Source: an uncultured Eudoraea sp. (lineage in GTDB: Bacteria > Bacteroidota > Bacteroidia > Flavobacteriales > Flavobacteriaceae). From it: 64,000 nucleotides of DNA. The DNA lies in contig NZ_CAMYOM010000012.1 of assembly GCF_947260015.1 (NCBI RefSeq), forward strand, positions 22,861 to 86,860. The letters run 5' to 3'. Of this stretch, positions 51,580 through 60,649 are shown piece after piece. The translations under genes and the position numbers were made by a program. The notes below the pieces were generated by a model. The model made no database searches and was not told the origin of the DNA. It saw only the letters and a program-made list of their open reading frames with translations. Position 1 is the stretch's first letter, and each line of letters begins with the position of its first letter.

Positions 51580-53466
51580 ATGGCTACAGGTAAGATTAAT
51601 GTTTCAGTTGAAAACATTTTCCCATTAATTAAAAAATTCCTCTATAGTGATCACGAAATATTTTTACGCGAGCTAATTTCAAATGCTACGGATGCCACAC
51701 TCAAATTAAAACATCTCAGCTCAATCGGCGAGGCCAAATTAGAGTATGGAAATCCAATGATTGAGGTGAAGATAGATAAGGAAGGTAAAAAGCTTCATAT
51801 CATTGACCAGGGTATTGGCATGACTGAAGAAGAAGTTAAAAAGTATATTAATGACATAGCGTTTTCCGGTGCTGAAGAATTCCTTGATAAATACAAGGAA
51901 GGGGACAAAGACTCAGGTATTATAGGACATTTTGGCTTAGGCTTTTATTCTTCCTTTATGGTTGCGGATAAAGTTGAGATTATCACAAAAAGTTATACCG
52001 ATGACCCGGCAGTACATTGGAGCTGTGATGGTTCGCCTAAATTCAATTTGAAAAAATCGAATAAAAAAGAACACGGTACAGAAATAATTTTAAGTATTGC
52101 AGATGATTCAACTGAATTTTTAGAGGAGAACAGGATTACTGAATTATTGCAGAAGTACAATAAATTTATGCCCATTCCAATTAAATTTGGCACAAAGACT
52201 GAGACTCTTCCAAAACCTGAAGATGCTAAAGAAGATGATCCGGCTCCAACAATAGAAGTAGATAACATAATAAATAATCCAAACCCTGCCTGGACAAAGA
52301 AGCCGGCAGATTTAAAAGATGAGGATTACAAGAATTTTTACAGGGAATTGTACCCAATGCAATTTGAAGAGCCCCTATTCCATATTCATTTAAATGTGGA
52401 TTACCCCTTTAATCTGACGGGCATACTATATTTTCCAAAACTAACTAATGACTTAAGTATTCAGAAGGACAGAATTCAACTGTATCAAAACCAGGTTTTC
52501 GTAACTGATAATGTTGAAGGAATAGTTCCAGAATTCCTTACGATGCTCAGAGGTGTAATTGATTCTCCGGACATTCCGCTGAATGTATCCCGATCGTACC
52601 TGCAAGCAGATGGTGCAGTTAAAAAGATTTCCTCATATATAACAAGAAAGGTTGCTGATAAGCTTACCGCTTTATTCAAAAATAACCGGGAGGATTTTGA
52701 GAAAAAATGGAATGATATTAAAATAGTCATTGAATACGGAATGTTGTCAGAGGAAAAATTCTTTGAAAAAGCTGACAAATTTGCATTATACCCCACGGTT
52801 GATGGCGCTTATTATACGTTTGACGAGTTAAAAGAAAAAATTAAGGTTCTTCAAACAGATAAAGATGACAAATTGGTAGTGCTATATGCATCAGATAAGG
52901 AATCACAACACAGTTATATTGAAGCTGCCAAAACTAAAGGTTTTGAAGTACTCCTTCTTGATTCGCCTATTATATCACATTTGATGCAAAAATTAGAAAC
53001 TTCAAATGAGAAATTGTCTTTTGCCAGGGTAGATGCAGATCATTTAGATAATCTGATCAAAAAGGAAGATACTCAAATAAGCAAATTGTCTGATGAAGAG
53101 AAGGAGCAATTAAAGGCTAATATAGAAGGTGTAACTACGGATAAAGGTTATACTGTACAATTGGAAGCCATGGATAGCGAAGCTTCTCCTTTTATCATTA
53201 CTGAACCGGAGTTTATGAGGCGAATGAAGGAAATGCAGCAAACCGGAGGCGGTGGAATGTTTGGCATGGGGAATATGCCAGAGATGTATAATTTAATAGT
53301 AAACATAAATCATCCATTAGTAGGTGAAATTCTTGGAACAAAGACGGCTAAAAAAAGAGATCGATTAATAAATCAGTCTTTGGATCTTGCCCGATTATCA
53401 AAAGGCTTGCTTAAGGGTGAAGAACTAACTAAGTTTATTAGCCGCAGTTACGAGATGATTAAATAG
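51580..53466 (+). CDS. htpG: Chaperone HtpG (bacterial Hsp90)
   Basis: The protein has 628 residues, full length. The GHKL ATPase domain shows ELISNATDATLKLKHL, IIDQGIGMTEEEV, and GHFGLGFYSSFMVADKVEI; the middle domain has LYFPKLTNDLSIQKDRIQLYQNQVFVTD and SYLQADGAVKKISSYITRK; the C-terminal dimerisation domain follows. A Gly/Met-rich stretch (GGGGMFGMGNMPEMYN) lies near residue 555. It is a stress-induced protein-folding ATPase. It is monocistronic and has a hairpin terminator. Confidence 0.97.
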   Translation: MATGKINVSVENIFPLIKKFLYSDHEIFLRELISNATDATLKLKHLSSIGEAKLEYGNPMIEVKIDKEGKKLHIIDQGIGMTEEEVKKYINDIAFSGAEEFLDKYKEGDKDSGIIGHFGLGFYSSFMVADKVEIITKSYTDDPAVHWSCDGSPKFNLKKSNKKEHGTEIILSIADDSTEFLEENRITELLQKYNKFMPIPIKFGTKTETLPKPEDAKEDDPAPTIEVDNIINNPNPAWTKKPADLKDEDYKNFYRELYPMQFEEPLFHIHLNVDYPFNLTGILYFPKLTNDLSIQKDRIQLYQNQVFVTDNVEGIVPEFLTMLRGVIDSPDIPLNVSRSYLQADGAVKKISSYITRKVADKLTALFKNNREDFEKKWNDIKIVIEYGMLSEEKFFEKADKFALYPTVDGAYYTFDELKEKIKVLQTDKDDKLVVLYASDKESQHSYIEAAKTKGFEVLLLDSPIISHLMQKLETSNEKLSFARVDADHLDNLIKKEDTQISKLSDEEKEQLKANIEGVTTDKGYTVQLEAMDSEASPFIITEPEFMRRMKEMQQTGGGGMFGMGNMPEMYNLIVNINHPLVGEILGTKTAKKRDRLINQSLDLARLSKGLLKGEELTKFISRSYEMIK

Positions 53467-53518
53467 GTACTCCTATCAGAGATTACCGAAACTGCATAAA
53501 TTTCATGTTCATTGAATG

Positions 53519-53577
53519 CTTCACGGGCGCACATAGATTATCTATATGATAATTTCAGAGGGCCCGTGAAGTTTTTT
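53519..53577 (+). terminator. Terminator after htpG
   Basis: CTTCACGGGC and GCCCGTGAAG pair across a 33-nt loop that can itself form short stems, followed by TTTTTT. The long loop is unusual but the stem plus T-run is strong. Confidence 0.75.
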
Positions 53578-53606
53578 AATTCTAATTTACCACTAATTCA
53601 AATTAA

Positions 53607-53966
53607 ATGATTTATACCTGGCATTATCTATTAATGTCCTTTATGTATATCCTGGCAGGTATTATGCATTTTATAAAACCCAAAGCCTACCTCCGCATTA
53701 TGCCAGGGTATCTTCCCAAGCACAAACTTTTGGTAGGTTTAAGTGGAATTGCGGAAATAGCATTGGGAATTAGCCTGTTGTTACCTAAACTTAAGGATCC
53801 GGCCATATATGGAATAATTCTAATGTTAACTATTTTCCTTACTGTACATTTTTATATGTTATCCGGGAAAAAAGCCTCTGCAGGAATACCAAGATGGATC
53901 CTGCTCCTAAGAATCCCAATACAATTCGCACTTATGTACTGGGCCTATTGGTATTTGCTGATTTAG
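53607..53966 (+). CDS. DoxX-like membrane protein
   Basis: The protein has 119 residues with four membrane segments (about 5-20, 40-62, 66-86, 95-116). The conserved GIMHFIKPKAYLRIMPGYLP and GIAEIALGISLLLP are typical of small DoxX-family proteins. Function unknown; DoxX members are linked to redox or detoxification processes. It is alone after htpG, convergent with the sigma/anti-sigma pair. Confidence 0.88.
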   Translation: MIYTWHYLLMSFMYILAGIMHFIKPKAYLRIMPGYLPKHKLLVGLSGIAEIALGISLLLPKLKDPAIYGIILMLTIFLTVHFYMLSGKKASAGIPRWILLLRIPIQFALMYWAYWYLLI

Positions 53967-54001
53967 ACAATTTAATAAATTGAGTATCTTTTCATCAATA
54001 A

Positions 54002-54421
54002 TCAATTTAAAGTAAATCTGCTTTCCAAATGTCTTTTCATAAAAATTATCTGCACATAAAAAAACAACATTATTCCAATTAGGGAGTAAACTGCCGTATC
54101 AGGCAGATTTATTTGTGACAGAGCATCCATAAATCCAATTTTATTTAAAACCTCTGAATTAATATTAGGTAACCAGCTAATAGTAAGGTCCAATTTTCCA
54201 AAAATTACATAGGCCAATAGTAATAAAATAATGGTGGCCAGAATCAACCAGCTTGTTTTGGAAATCAAAGGCTGGTATACAGTTACAGTACTTTTGGCCT
54301 CCTGAGCTACTATTTTTGACATAATGTTTTGGGTAAAACCAACAGAAGGTGTCTCAAGCCCTGTACTTTTTACAATTTTTTTTACAAAATCATCAAGCTG
54401 TTTATCATTATTCTCTTCCAT
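54002..54421 (-). CDS. Probable anti-sigma factor of the second ECF sigma
   Basis: The protein has 139 residues. An N-terminal cytosolic segment (about 1-45: NNDKQLDDFVKKIVKSTGLETPSVGFTQNIMSKI) precedes two membrane segments (about 52-70 and 110-128). I do not recognise a named family, but its position and 14-bp overlap with the sigma gene, on the same strand, suggest it is the cognate membrane regulator. The cytosolic part would bind the sigma factor. Confidence 0.6.
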   Translation of the reverse strand: MEENNDKQLDDFVKKIVKSTGLETPSVGFTQNIMSKIVAQEAKSTVTVYQPLISKTSWLILATIILLLLAYVIFGKLDLTISWLPNINSEVLNKIGFMDALSQINLPDTAVYSLIGIMLFFYVQIIFMKRHLESRFTLN

Positions 54422-54992
54422 AACTATGTATAATTTCTTGTTCCAAATTATTTTCCAAAATTTTTGCTAAACGTTTCCTACCCCTAAACAGTCTTACTTT
54501 AATTGTATTCGCAGAAATCCCCATCACCTTTGATATTTCATTCATTGAAAGTGTTTCAAAATAATATAGAGTTATCAAAACAGCATCAGCAGCAGGTAGT
54601 TCCTGAATTGCATGTTTTATTATTTCTGCTCGTTCTTTTACTTCCATCCCATCCAAGGCATCATCCATAGATGCTATATTATATTCTTCAGAAATATCTA
54701 TTGTGCTTGTCTCAACCCGTCTCTTATTCTTTTTCAAATAGTCTAAACTTCTATAATAAGCAATCTTATACAACCAGGTAGAAAACTTAGATTCACCCTT
54801 AAATTCATTCAACGCGCTATAGGCTTTTACAAAAGTATCCTGCGCTACTTCTTCAGCGTCCTCCCGGTTTTTTACAATTTTCAATGCCAGAGTATATACC
54901 ATATGCTTATACCTATCTACCAAAACAGCATAGGCATTATTTTCCCCTTTTATAACCTTATTAATAAGGTGCTCGTCCGGTTTCTGGCTCAT
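54408..54992 (-). CDS. ECF RNA polymerase sigma factor
   Basis: The protein has 194 residues. Region 2: NNAYAVLVDRYKHMVYTLALKIVKNREDAEEVAQDTFVKAYSALNEFKGESKFSTWLYKIAYYRSLDYLKK. Region 4: AADAVLITLYYFETLSMNEISKVMGISANTIKVRLFRGRKRLAK. Its own promoter (55004-55030) has TGTAACC-N16-CGTC, the same layout as the promoter of the divergent membrane gene, so it probably recognises both. The leader between predicted start and ATG would be only a few nucleotides. Confidence 0.93.
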   Translation of the reverse strand: MSQKPDEHLINKVIKGENNAYAVLVDRYKHMVYTLALKIVKNREDAEEVAQDTFVKAYSALNEFKGESKFSTWLYKIAYYRSLDYLKKNKRRVETSTIDISEEYNIASMDDALDGMEVKERAEIIKHAIQELPAADAVLITLYYFETLSMNEISKVMGISANTIKVRLFRGRKRLAKILENNLEQEIIHSYGRE

Positions 54993-55003
54993 TTGTTATA
55001 TAA

Positions 55004-55030
55004 GACGCATATAATAACATCCTGGTTACA
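55004..55030 (-). promoter_or_regulatory. ECF promoter of the sigma gene
   Basis: On the minus strand TGTAACC (55024-55030) and CGTC (55004-55007) are separated by 16 bp. The ATG is at 54992, so the transcript would be nearly leaderless. Confidence 0.6.
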
Positions 55031-55056
55031 TAAAATATAAAAAAAATCCTATTTTC

Positions 55057-55083
55057 TGTAACCATCTTTGAAATTTGTTCGTC
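55057..55083 (+). promoter_or_regulatory. ECF promoter of the divergent membrane protein
   Basis: On the plus strand TGTAACC (55057-55063) and CGTC (55080-55083) are also separated by exactly 16 bp. The ATG at 55128 follows after about 38 nt. Confidence 0.62.
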
Positions 55084-55127
55084 ATACCCTATGAACAAAT
55101 TATTTAATCCATTAAAAACAAAATATC

Positions 55128-55481
55128 ATGGGAGGAGAAATTATTATTGTTGGACTTATATTCGGGGCAATCTTTGGTGTTTTTTATCTGTATTTTTCAA
55201 CACGAAATAAGGAGCGACTAGCATTAATTGAAAAAGGTGCAGATGCCAGCATTTTTGTAAAAGGAAAAAGGGAGCATGCTGCTCCTTTCTGGAAAGTATT
55301 AATCCTTAATTTATCTTTATTATTATTTGGGATTGGATTGGCAATATTTATAGCTTCCATACTATCAAACTCTATGGGGATGGATGAAGATGTAGCTTAT
55401 CCCGGAACTATATTAATAATGGCAGGTCTTGGCCTTTTTGCCGGTTTTACTCTGACAAAAAAATTAGAGAAAGAGTCATAA
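55128..55481 (+). CDS. Small membrane protein (DUF6249-like)
   Basis: The protein has 117 residues with three membrane segments (about 4-24, 48-70, 85-105). The first is followed by STRNKERLALIEKGADASIF, a pattern seen in DUF6249-like membrane proteins of Bacteroidetes. Function unknown. It is divergent to the ECF sigma factor and shares its promoter architecture, so it is a likely target of that sigma factor and perhaps part of its envelope-stress response. Confidence 0.8.
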   Translation: MGGEIIIVGLIFGAIFGVFYLYFSTRNKERLALIEKGADASIFVKGKREHAAPFWKVLILNLSLLLFGIGLAIFIASILSNSMGMDEDVAYPGTILIMAGLGLFAGFTLTKKLEKES

Positions 55482-55507
55482 CCAAGTCTGTCCACTTAAA
55501 GAGAACT

Positions 55508-55540
55508 AAAACCATTGTAAATATTTACAATGGTTTTTTT
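55508..55540 (+). terminator. Terminator after the DUF6249-like gene
   Basis: A 28-bp perfect palindrome (AAACCATTGTAAAT and its complement, 55508-55535) followed by a T-run. Confidence 0.85.
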
Positions 55541-55607
55541 ATTTGTCTGCTAAATTATTTGTTTTAAAGCCATACTTTATAGAACTTTAAGAGTACAAAA
55601 TAAGCAA

Positions 55608-56699
55608 ATGGATGACAATATCATTGCCTTAGTGCACTCCTTAGGGGTGTTTCAAGGATTAATTTTGGGGGTTATTCTTCTTTTTATTAGCAAAAAGAAT
55701 AAATCCACTTTCTTTCTGGGTTTGTTTCTTATCGGATTTGCCATTGAGTTTTCACCAATTATACTGGAGGATTTTAAAATCCTTGAAGATCATCCTGGTT
55801 TACTCCTTCTTCCCATTAGCTTTTCATGGATCATATTTCCGATCTTTTTTCTTTACGTACAAAAGATCTCCATATTTGCCCATGAGAGAGTAACTTATCG
55901 GATATTGTATCCGGGAGTGATTTCTATTCTTTTTCTGTTTCTTTTGTTTTTACTCCCCGAAACAACAAAAGAATATCTGAGAGGCAGCTATCTTTTCGAA
56001 ATATTATTCGTGCTTGGCCTTATGTATTCTTTATACATTATTGTCCGAATAAACAAATATCTTAATAATCACACAAAAGAAGTAAAAAACCAATTTGCAA
56101 CAGACAAAAACAGACAACTACAATGGACCAGGTTTTTTATAGCTTTTTGTTTTGTGCTTGTAAGTGTACACATCGGGACTTTATTTATTGAGGTTGCACC
56201 GATTTTTGAATTGCTCATATCCTGTGCTAACCTAATACTTGTTTTTTCTATTGCTATCAGTGGAATTATTCAATATAATGTGATTTCCGCTGCTCATCGG
56301 GCAGATTTACCAGTAAAAGAGCCTTCTTTTAAAAGAGAGGATCCAAAAGAAAAAGTTCTTGAACTTATTAACCGAATAGACTATTATGTTATGGATTCCG
56401 CCGTTTATACAAAACAGGATCTTACAATAGCAGACATCTCAATTGCTCTTGAAGTTCATCCCAGAGATGTATCCATGGCCATTAATAAACATTATAATAA
56501 AAACTTCAATACTTACATTAACGAGTTCAGGGTAAAGAGGGCTCAGGAGCTACTAAACACTGATATTCTTTCTAGTTTAAGTATAGAAGGCCTGAGTCGT
56601 GAAGTGGGTTTTCATAGCAAAGCATCATTTTATACAGCATTTAAAAAGGCTACCGGAACCACTCCTATGAATTATCATACTGAGATTTTAGAAAACTAG
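55608..56699 (+). CDS. Membrane-anchored AraC-family regulator
   Basis: The protein has 363 residues. The first 225 residues hold about seven membrane segments (for example GLILGVILLFI, HPGLLLLPISFSWIIFPIFFLYV, YLRGSYLFEILFVLGLMYSLYIIVRI). The C-terminal 100 residues are an AraC HTH (TIADISIALEVHPRDVSMAINKHYNKNFNTYINEFRVKRAQELL...IEGLSREVGFHSKASFYTAFKKATGTTPMNYH). These 7TM-AraC proteins are common in Bacteroidetes; they probably sense a membrane or external signal. Target unknown. Confidence 0.93.
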   Translation: MDDNIIALVHSLGVFQGLILGVILLFISKKNKSTFFLGLFLIGFAIEFSPIILEDFKILEDHPGLLLLPISFSWIIFPIFFLYVQKISIFAHERVTYRILYPGVISILFLFLLFLLPETTKEYLRGSYLFEILFVLGLMYSLYIIVRINKYLNNHTKEVKNQFATDKNRQLQWTRFFIAFCFVLVSVHIGTLFIEVAPIFELLISCANLILVFSIAISGIIQYNVISAAHRADLPVKEPSFKREDPKEKVLELINRIDYYVMDSAVYTKQDLTIADISIALEVHPRDVSMAINKHYNKNFNTYINEFRVKRAQELLNTDILSSLSIEGLSREVGFHSKASFYTAFKKATGTTPMNYHTEILEN

Positions 56700-56986
56700 A
56701 ACAATAATGAACTGTTTAAAGCTTAACTACTATTTTATTGAGTCTCATTAATCCTTTATTTAGTAATAAATTCTGAAATCAAAACTTCTTAAGATTGAAT
56801 TCATAAGTTCAAAACAATCCTTTTACCAATATTTGCAACCGATTTGACTAATGTGTTACATGTTTAACTTTTCCAATATACGGGAAGTAGATTATGAATG
56901 TTGAATCGCGATAGTTCCCCTTAGGGTCATTTTATATGGCCCTATTTTTTGATTTATCAATGCTACTTAAGTTGAAAAAAAGTTTT

Positions 56987-57373
56987 ATGAGTTTAATAGA
57001 ATTAAGTCCTGTAGGAAATTTTGAAAGTTGGGAAATTACCAGATTGAACGAATTGAGATCTGAACAATTCGTCGAAACATTGGGCCAGGCACCTATATAC
57101 GAAAATGACGAATTCAGATTATGGAATATTACTTTAAACCCAAAAGAAAGACTCCCTTTTCGAAAAATTAGTAATGACTTTAGTTTCACCTTTATAACCG
57201 AAGGTTTTGGGGTTTTTCATCACGGTAATGGAAAGATCAATTTTGGGCAATTCAAAATAGGTGATGTTTACTATTATAGTATAAAAAAGCATGGAGAAAT
57301 TATTTTAGATTTTGAAAATATTAGTCTTGAGGTTTTAAAATTCATGGTGTTTGAACTTAAATTAAAATCATAG
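56987..57373 (+). CDS. Small cupin-like protein
   Basis: The protein has 128 residues from the ATG at 56987 (MSLIELSPVGNFESWEIT); the longer frame adds 17 poor residues. It looks like a single cupin: EFRLWNITLNPKERLPFRKISNDFSFTFITEGFGVFHHGNGKINFGQFKIGDVYYYSIKKHGEIILDFEN. The histidines expected for metal binding are partly replaced, so catalysis is doubtful. No family name. Stand-alone, between an AraC gene and the MOSC gene. Confidence 0.7.
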   Translation: MSLIELSPVGNFESWEITRLNELRSEQFVETLGQAPIYENDEFRLWNITLNPKERLPFRKISNDFSFTFITEGFGVFHHGNGKINFGQFKIGDVYYYSIKKHGEIILDFENISLEVLKFMVFELKLKS

Positions 57374-57494
57374 CCTTTCTTCAATTCCACCAAGATTCTT
57401 ACTAGCTCTATGATTTGTTTAAATTCCGGGATTCCTAATAAGAAATCAAACGCCTTGATTTGTAATTAATACCAAGGGGTGATATCTTTAGAGC

Positions 57495-58127
57495 ATGCAG
57501 GTATTATCTACCAACATCGGGAATTTAACCAAGGTTAATTGGAATGGAAAAGAGCTTAGTACGGGTATTTTTAAACACCCTACGAGTTCTCCATTGGTCT
57601 TGGAAATAGAAAAGGTGGCGAATGATTCCATTGCAGACCTTAAAGTACATGGAGGTATTTACAAAGCCTGTTATCTCTTTTCTGCCGAACATTATCCCTA
57701 TTGGAAAAACCGATATCCGGACTTAGACTGGAACTGGGGAATGTTTGGAGAAAACCTCAGCGTGAGCGATTTGGATGAATCTCAAATAAGAATAGGCGAT
57801 ATATACAAAATTGGTTCCGCATTGGTTCAGATATCACAACCCAGGGAACCTTGTTTTAAATTGGGAATTCGTTTTGGCACACAACAGATTTTGAAAGAGT
57901 TTATTGAGTACGGATTCCCGGGTACTTATGTGAAAATACTTGAAGAAGGCCAGGTCTCTTCAGGAGATAAATTAATCCTAATTGAACCTTCAGCTAATTC
58001 ATTAACTGTACAGCAGTTCTTTAAATTACTGTATACAAAGGAAAAAGATGAAAAAATCTTAAGGCTGGCGATAGAAAATCTGGCATTACCGGAATATAAA
58101 AAAGAACGTTTAAAAAAATATCTATAA
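57495..58127 (+). CDS. MOSC-domain protein
   Basis: The protein has 210 residues. It has the MOSC pattern: LKVHGGIYKACYLFSAEHYPYWKNRYP, WGMFGENLSVSDLDESQIRIGDIYKIGSALVQISQPREPCFKLGIRFG, with the conserved Cys of PREPC. MOSC proteins (YiiM type) bind molybdenum cofactor or move sulfur and reduce N-hydroxylated compounds. It ends directly before a shared hairpin terminator. Confidence 0.93.
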   Translation: MQVLSTNIGNLTKVNWNGKELSTGIFKHPTSSPLVLEIEKVANDSIADLKVHGGIYKACYLFSAEHYPYWKNRYPDLDWNWGMFGENLSVSDLDESQIRIGDIYKIGSALVQISQPREPCFKLGIRFGTQQILKEFIEYGFPGTYVKILEEGQVSSGDKLILIEPSANSLTVQQFFKLLYTKEKDEKILRLAIENLALPEYKKERLKKYL

Positions 58128-58152
58128 AAAAGGGGCCAAAAAGGCCCCTTTT
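58126..58152. terminator. Bidirectional terminator between the MOSC and secreted-protein genes
   Basis: AAAAGGGGCC/GGCCCCTTTT with an AAAAA loop between two converging genes. It overlaps the stop of the MOSC gene. Confidence 0.85.
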
Positions 58153-58172
58153 AAACTTAACTAAACAACTTA

Positions 58173-58757
58173 CTAATTAACTACAATGTCTTCATAGTAG
58201 GTATTATTACCATTCTTTACGACCACAATGTACCGATCTTCATGGGCTGATTCAAAATTAAAGGCTTTTGTAACAATGATTTCGTTCTCAATTACTTCAC
58301 TAAACAAAGTGCGGTTATCACTATCAAAAACTTTAATTTCCACATCTTTACCGTCCAAGTTAAGTAAGTTAAGAAAGAGTTTATCACCTTTTTGCCTAAA
58401 TACAGGCTTGTTGTTTTCAGTCCTTTTCAGAATTTTAACCTCCTCGTTTTCTACACTTATTGGGTAGATGAGAGTCCTTAAGGGATCATCCAGTTTGAAA
58501 TAGTAAGAACCATTCTCTAGTTCATTGAGGTCAAACTTCGTGGTATAAGATGTTTCTGTTATTTTATCAGAAAATATGACATTCTGATTTTCATCAATAA
58601 TCTTTAGATAGGTCTTTTCGTGTTGTGAATCTAATTCTACAATTAAGCTTTTGGATTGACCATTTGTCATCAAGCTTAGTTTAGGTTCTTTTGCCAGGCC
58701 TACTGCTGCAGTAAACATTAAGGCAATCATTGCGGTAAATTTCAAATTTGTTTTCAT
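58173..58757 (-). CDS. Secreted protein, unknown function
   Basis: The protein has 194 residues with a signal peptide (LKFTAMIALMFTAAVGLA). The rest is beta-rich with two similar halves (about 25-105 and 110-194), both with strand patterns such as KTYLKIIDENQNVIFSDKI and VEIKVFDSDNRTLFSEVI, resembling the beta-sandwich domains of secretion-tail proteins (DUF3244-like). No C-terminal sorting signal ends it clearly. It is alone, convergent with the MOSC gene. Confidence 0.8.
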   Translation of the reverse strand: MKTNLKFTAMIALMFTAAVGLAKEPKLSLMTNGQSKSLIVELDSQHEKTYLKIIDENQNVIFSDKITETSYTTKFDLNELENGSYYFKLDDPLRTLIYPISVENEEVKILKRTENNKPVFRQKGDKLFLNLLNLDGKDVEIKVFDSDNRTLFSEVIENEIIVTKAFNFESAHEDRYIVVVKNGNNTYYEDIVVN

Positions 58758-58910
58758 GACATTTTAATTTAGAGTTAATGAATAATTTACAGGACAAACT
58801 TACCACCAATGCATTTCAGGAAATACAAGCAGGTTTTCTAATTTATATCCTATTTTAACCGTTTGTTAACTCTATTTTGATATTAGGGTTAATATTGCAC
58901 ATATAATTGG

Positions 58911-58918
58911 TAATTTTG
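58911..58918 (+). promoter_or_regulatory. -7 box upstream of the AraC-cupin regulator
   Basis: TAATTTTG matches TAnnTTTG exactly, about 55 bp before the ATG at 58974. No clear -33 element at the usual spacing. Confidence 0.35.
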
Positions 58919-58973
58919 CAACTATTGACTAAAACAAGGTTGAGTAATTTTACATTATCAATCATCAGAAAAA

Positions 58974-59846
58974 ATGAAAAAGCACAAACCAGCTTTTGAA
59001 GCTATAGAACCCAATTTTGGGCGCTCATATACGTATCAAAAATTTGATTCATTAAAGAATAACAAGGACAATTTGTGGCACTATCATCCCGAAATAGAAT
59101 TAGTTTATGTTAACGGAGGAGCAGGTAAACGCCAGATTGGAAGTCATATTTCTTGTTATACAGATGGCGACTTAATCTTAATTGGAAGTAATTTACCGCA
59201 TTGTGGATTTACTGATAAGTTTACCGGGAATAAAAGTGAAATTGTCATACAAATGAAAGCGGACTTTTTGGGTAATTCTTTTTTTAATATTCCAGAAATG
59301 AAACAAACCCAGACTTTGTTTGAAATTGCGAGGGGTGGCGTTGCTTTTAGTGGTGAAACCAAAAATATTGTTGGCGAAAAACTGGAAAATCTTGAAAATG
59401 AATCAGATTTTGAACAGTTGTTATCCATTTTGTCCATATTGAATGAATTAAGCAATTCTCAGGATTTTAAAGTGCTGAACGCAGAAGGATTCTCATTTAA
59501 AACGGATATTGAGGATAACGACCGAATAAACATAGTTTTTAATCATGTGAGAAATAATTTCAAAGAAGAAATAACCCTTTCTGAAATTTCAGATAAGGCA
59601 GGAATGACTGTTCCTTCCTTTTGCAGATATTTCAAAAAAATAACTAACAAAACTTTTATTCAATTTGTGAATGAATATCGTCTGGTGCACGCGTCAAAAT
59701 TGCTTGCTGAGCAGCCCATGAGCATTACTGATGTATGTTTTGAAAGTGGTTTTAATAATTTTTCGCACTTTAATAAATCTTTTAAAGCATTTACCGGGCA
59801 AAATCCGTCTGAATACAGAAACACCTTAAATAAGGTGGTCCAATAA
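58974..59846 (+). CDS. AraC-family regulator with N-terminal cupin
   Basis: The protein has 290 residues. The N-terminal cupin (about 20-110: LWHYHPEIELVYVNGGAGKRQIGSHISCYTDGDLILIGSNLPHCGF) is a ligand-binding module; the C-terminal HTH pair (about 185-285: ITLSEISDKAGMTVPSFCRYFKKITNKTFIQFVNEYRLVHASKLL...ITDVCFESGFNNFSHFNKSFKAFTGQNPSEYR) binds DNA. Such regulators often control sugar use. It lies 14 bp upstream of alkB, so the two may be co-transcribed. Confidence 0.93.
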   Translation: MKKHKPAFEAIEPNFGRSYTYQKFDSLKNNKDNLWHYHPEIELVYVNGGAGKRQIGSHISCYTDGDLILIGSNLPHCGFTDKFTGNKSEIVIQMKADFLGNSFFNIPEMKQTQTLFEIARGGVAFSGETKNIVGEKLENLENESDFEQLLSILSILNELSNSQDFKVLNAEGFSFKTDIEDNDRINIVFNHVRNNFKEEITLSEISDKAGMTVPSFCRYFKKITNKTFIQFVNEYRLVHASKLLAEQPMSITDVCFESGFNNFSHFNKSFKAFTGQNPSEYRNTLNKVVQ

Positions 59847-59860
59847 TAGATTAAAAACTT

Positions 59861-60445
59861 TTGAAACAATTGAAATTACAACTACCAGATAGTGATATCA
59901 CTTATTTCTCTAATTTTCTTGATTTTGAGAATGCCAGTACCTATTTCGAACTGCTAAAATCTTCAGTTACATGGCGTCAGGATGAAATAAGAGTTTATGG
60001 TAAATTATATCCTCAGCCCAGGTTAACCGCACTATATGGAAATAATAATCGATCTTATTCCTATTCAGGTATCACAATGCAACCACTACCATTTAGTGAA
60101 ACGATATTAGATCTTAAAACAAAAATATCAAGCTTAACTTCTGTTGAATTTACAAGTTGTCTTTTAAATCTTTATAGAGATGGAAAAGACAGTAATGGCT
60201 GGCATTCAGATGATGAAAAGGAATTAGGGAAGAATCCGGTAATAGCCTCAGTATCGCTTGGGCAGGAACGTTATTTCCATCTAAAACACAAAAAAATAAA
60301 GGATTTAAAATATAAAATCCTTCTTGAACATGGTAGTCTGCTTCTAATGAGTGGTCCAACACAACACTACTGGCTCCATCAAATAGCTAAAACAACCAAA
60401 TCAATTGGGGAAAGAATAAACCTGACCTTTAGAGTTATCTCATAA
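59861..60445 (+). CDS. alkB: AlkB-like 2-oxoglutarate-dependent dioxygenase
   Basis: The protein has 194 residues and uses a TTG start 14 bp after the AraC gene. It has the Fe(II) motif H-x-D in NGWHSDDEKELG (about residues 115-117), a distal His in GPTQHYWLHQ, and the 2-oxoglutarate arginine in RINLTFRV. ALKBH2/3-like YSGITMQPLPFSE and LLNLYRDGKDSNGWH are clear. It repairs alkylated bases by oxidative demethylation. No Ada gene is adjacent. Confidence 0.9.
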   Translation: MKQLKLQLPDSDITYFSNFLDFENASTYFELLKSSVTWRQDEIRVYGKLYPQPRLTALYGNNNRSYSYSGITMQPLPFSETILDLKTKISSLTSVEFTSCLLNLYRDGKDSNGWHSDDEKELGKNPVIASVSLGQERYFHLKHKKIKDLKYKILLEHGSLLLMSGPTQHYWLHQIAKTTKSIGERINLTFRVIS

Positions 60446-60475
60446 AAAAATCGACTTATCCAAGTCGATTTTTTT
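60444..60475. terminator. Terminator after alkB
   Basis: AAAAAAATCGACTT/AAGTCGATTTTTTT with an ATCC loop, symmetric and usable in both directions; it overlaps the alkB stop. Confidence 0.88.
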
Positions 60476-60649
60476 ATACCTTTTACTGCGGAGTTGAATA
60501 CTCTCTTTAACACTTTGGTATACTATGTTAATTTCCTCATATGCAACCTTAATACAATAACTTGCAAAATGCATTAAAAAACATAAAATATCGCTTAATC
60601 CCCTATATATTAGGTAAATTACAATTCTAATCCTCTTATTTTAAATAGC

